Positions 5,234 to 7,134 of a DNA stretch of 7,134 nucleotides are shown here, in pieces. The notes under the pieces are model-generated. The model searched no databases. It was not told where the DNA came from and saw only the letters and a list, made by a program, of their open reading frames with translations. Positions within the stretch are counted from its first letter, which is position 1. Each line of letters starts with the position of its first letter. A program made the position numbers and the translations under genes. This stretch comes from Bacteroidota bacterium (GTDB lineage Bacteria > Bacteroidota > Bacteroidia > Flavobacteriales > Weeksellaceae). The stretch is taken from positions 1-7,134 of the forward strand of contig JAEZYN010000047.1 of NCBI GenBank assembly GCA_023419095.1, read 5' to 3'.

Positions 5234-6259
5234 GTGAGGGGTAAGTTGCAGTTTTTAATCATCATCTTCATGTCCAGTTATCTGTATGGGCAGACCGTGG
5301 CGTTTGAAACTTTATTAAAAGACAACATCTCAATCCGTGCGCTGCAGATCTACGGCGGAAAGGTTTGGTATGCCGGCACCGATTCTAAATTTGGCTACGT
5401 GAGCCTGAGAGATACGGCTGACCGGAAACAGATTCGGGTGACCGATGAGAAACTGGAGTTCCGCACATTAGCCCAAAGCAGCAAACATTTTGAACTGATC
5501 AATATCCTGAGTCCGGCGTATTTATTTAAAATTCACAAAAAGACCTTAAAGGTATCGCTTTTTATGACCGACCGAAAGAAGTCGGCATTTTTTGATGCTT
5601 TTATGTATGACCGTCATCACCGCGGACTGGCGATAAGCGATCCTGATGAGAACGGACGTGCTAATCCGATCATATTACTGCCTGTAGGAAATTACCAGTC
5701 CGGCGTTGCAAAAATAGATTTCCCTACCTACTTTCCGGGCGAGGCGCATTTCGCTGCCAGCAATTCTAATATCGCGATGAAAGGCAGCCGGGTGTGGATT
5801 GCCAGCGGTGGGTCCAGAGCGCGTATTTTCACATTTCAGTGGAATAAACCTACGAAGTGGCAAGCTTTCGAAACACCCTTCATTCAGGGCACATCTTCGC
5901 AGGGTATCTATTCAATCGACTTTTATGATGAAAAATTCGGAATCGCGGTGGGCGGAGATTACACGAAACAGACAGAAAACATCAACAATATCGCCACGAC
6001 GCATGACGGTGGTAAGACCTGGCAGATTCAGGCTTGGGGTAAAAATGGCGGTTACAAGACCTGCGTGAAATTCAGACCCGGATCAAAAGGCCGGGAAATT
6101 CTCGCAGTAGGGGACCAGAACATCGAGTTTTCAAATGATTCCGGGAAAACGTGGACCACGGTTTCGGAGGAAAAAGGACTTTATATCTGTGAATGGATCG
6201 ATCGCAACACCGTGGTTTTAGCCGGCAAAAACAGGATCGTGAAAATGAGACTCATTTAG
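5234..6259 (+). CDS. Secreted BNR/Asp-box beta-propeller protein (often annotated 'oxidoreductase' or YCF48-like)
   Basis: The 341-residue product has a Sec signal peptide: RGK n-region, hydrophobic QFLIIIFM core, likely cut near YLYGQ (about residue 20). The mature part is rich in short beta strands, as in a propeller. Two Asp boxes (S/T-x-D-x-G-x-T-W) are clear, THDGGKTW at 256-263 and SNDSGKTW at 300-307. Between strands lie QGIYSIDF (223-230) and GIAVGGDYTK (236-245), which I recall from flavobacterial homologues. Such proteins are annotated as oxidoreductase or glycosyl hydrolase, but I see no cofactor or catalytic site that supports either. Asp boxes are structural, so the activity is unknown. 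The C-terminus does not look like a type IX secretion domain, so a periplasmic location is likely. The start is a GTG at 5234: an in-frame stop lies at 5225-5227, and the next ATG (5270) would destroy the signal peptide. It converges on the next gene with 30 bp between stops. Confidence 0.85.
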   Translation: MRGKLQFLIIIFMSSYLYGQTVAFETLLKDNISIRALQIYGGKVWYAGTDSKFGYVSLRDTADRKQIRVTDEKLEFRTLAQSSKHFELINILSPAYLFKIHKKTLKVSLFMTDRKKSAFFDAFMYDRHHRGLAISDPDENGRANPIILLPVGNYQSGVAKIDFPTYFPGEAHFAASNSNIAMKGSRVWIASGGSRARIFTFQWNKPTKWQAFETPFIQGTSSQGIYSIDFYDEKFGIAVGGDYTKQTENINNIATTHDGGKTWQIQAWGKNGGYKTCVKFRPGSKGREILAVGDQNIEFSNDSGKTWTTVSEEKGLYICEWIDRNTVVLAGKNRIVKMRLI

Positions 6260-6289
6260 TGCGGTTTTCTTAAACAATCATATACATCC

Positions 6290-7006
6290 CTAACCATTCA
6301 GGCCTGCCCACAAGTATGTTGCGGCAAACTGCTGCGTGGCTTCAAGATCATTATCAGATTTAAATTTGAGACAGGCTGCGATCAAAATCCAGCCTTCAGC
6401 GAAAGTGACTGGGAAAGTCCATTCCTGCCCGGGTGCAGACGAGCCTGCACTTATATCGAGCTCAAGTCTTGACATTATGTTTAACGGAACGGAGGTACTG
6501 TTCAGATCTACCGTCAGGGCAAGCAGGGTGAGTCTGCCGGAAGTGCTGTTTTTGGGTGGCATGATTTGTTCTTTCCATTTAATTTCGGGTAGGATAACCT
6601 TCATTTCAGAGACGGACTGTATGACGAATTCGGGGAAAAAATTGGTGCAGCTCTGCCATTCAGTTTTTGGATTAAAACTGAAGCCGGCAAGTGCCTGCGG
6701 ATTGCTGAACGTGGGATTGTCTGTGCTGGTGCCGCTGCGCTCCGCTGTCAGTGTTTTCCGTATCCGGGCGCGGTGGCGGGCAGCGAAATATTGAAGGGCG
6801 GGAACGCCCATTTCACGCAGTAGCCGCAGGCGGAAGATTTTTTCGCGGCTGCTGACCAGCCCAAACGCTTTGGATGACTCTTTGGTGCGCTGAGACTGTT
6901 TCACGCGGTCGGGTATGGCGCGGGCAAACACGCGGTCGCCATCATTTACTAAAACAATATTTCCTATCGCACCGCTCAGGTTCCCGTTTTTCTTTAAATT
7001 TGCCAT
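6290..7006 (-). CDS. Conserved-looking hypothetical protein, helical N-half and beta-rich C-half
   Basis: From the ATG at 7006 the product is 238 residues. It has no signal peptide, membrane segment or catalytic motif that I can identify. The start (MANLKKNGNLSGAIGNIVLV, then a VFARAIPDRVKQSQRTKES stretch) resembles, from memory, Bacteroidota hypothetical proteins of about 230-250 residues that open with a Gly-rich 'SGxIGN' strand pair and a Lys/Arg-rich FG...S..K helix. I cannot name the family with confidence. Residues 45-90 are strongly basic and helical (SSREKIFRLRLLREMG, then AARHRARIRK). Residues 105-238 look like alternating beta strands (FSFNPKTEW, MKVILPEIKW, LTLLALTVDL, EWTFPVTFAEGWILIAACLKF), perhaps a beta-sandwich. 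The frame stays open upstream to the window edge, with an alternative ATG at 7102 and a TTG at 7132, so the gene could be longer and partial. I prefer 7006 because the family-like N-terminus begins there. No promoter or terminator is clear. Confidence 0.7.
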   Translation of the reverse strand: MANLKKNGNLSGAIGNIVLVNDGDRVFARAIPDRVKQSQRTKESSKAFGLVSSREKIFRLRLLREMGVPALQYFAARHRARIRKTLTAERSGTSTDNPTFSNPQALAGFSFNPKTEWQSCTNFFPEFVIQSVSEMKVILPEIKWKEQIMPPKNSTSGRLTLLALTVDLNSTSVPLNIMSRLELDISAGSSAPGQEWTFPVTFAEGWILIAACLKFKSDNDLEATQQFAATYLWAGLNG

Positions 7007-7134
7007 AACAATCAGTGAATTTAGGTTACCGTTCCGGAGCTCTTTCTGAAAATCTTCTACTTCCTGACCTTCAACGGGTTCCGTCCGATAAAGATACAAC
7101 ATTAAAGCATTATCACAGCACTGAATCTCCAATA

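Noticed and set aside
6260..6289. Bidirectional terminator between the convergent genes
   Set aside because: The 30-bp gap shows no convincing inverted repeat with a T-run on either strand.
6336..6794. Plus-strand open frame of 152 codons
   Set aside because: It is antisense to the hypothetical protein; it has no family resemblance and no translation signal.
7067..7092. Decayed copy of the interspersed repeat whose translation gives 'RTEPVE'
   Set aside because: The translation TEPVEG recalls repeats known in Flavobacteriia, but the nucleotide match is partial and from memory, so I do not call it.

Overview
The window looks like ordinary chromosomal DNA from a Flavobacteriia member, most likely a Chryseobacterium-type Weeksellaceae. 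This rests on protein style, on the near absence of Shine-Dalgarno sequences before starts, on TAnnTTTG-type -7 promoter boxes, and on an A/T-rich leader before one start. The genus call is inferred from recognised protein families, not from a database search. I see no mobile element, CRISPR array, rRNA or tRNA, and no gene cluster that looks like a new defence or biosynthetic system.

Layout. Positions 1-3105 are all minus strand. In transcription order they hold pnuC (vitamin/nucleoside transporter), a Tyr-rich lipoprotein gene, a strong intrinsic terminator, then a dapF promoter, dapF and mltG (cut off by the window's left edge). The dapF-mltG pair is a small peptidoglycan unit: DapF makes meso-diaminopimelate for the wall peptide and lysine, and MltG is the membrane lytic transglycosylase that sets glycan strand length. 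pnuC and the lipoprotein gene lie 16 bp apart and could share a transcript.

A 234-bp divergent region (3106-3339) separates pnuC from a plus-strand cationic-amino-acid-transporter-like APC permease (3340-5016). The permease ends in a clear intrinsic terminator. A 217-bp spacer follows (5017-5233). It is full of structure: six degenerate 8-bp tandem units, mutually exclusive inverted repeats, a 14-bp palindrome, and two diverged copies of an element ending in ATGACAAA. Next is a secreted BNR/Asp-box beta-propeller protein (5234-6259, GTG start). It converges on a minus-strand hypothetical protein (6290-7006) whose reading frame stays open to the right edge.

The most unusual content is the 5049-5193 spacer, the Tyr/Gly-rich lipoprotein and the unassigned protein at the right end. 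Everything else is conserved housekeeping or transport.
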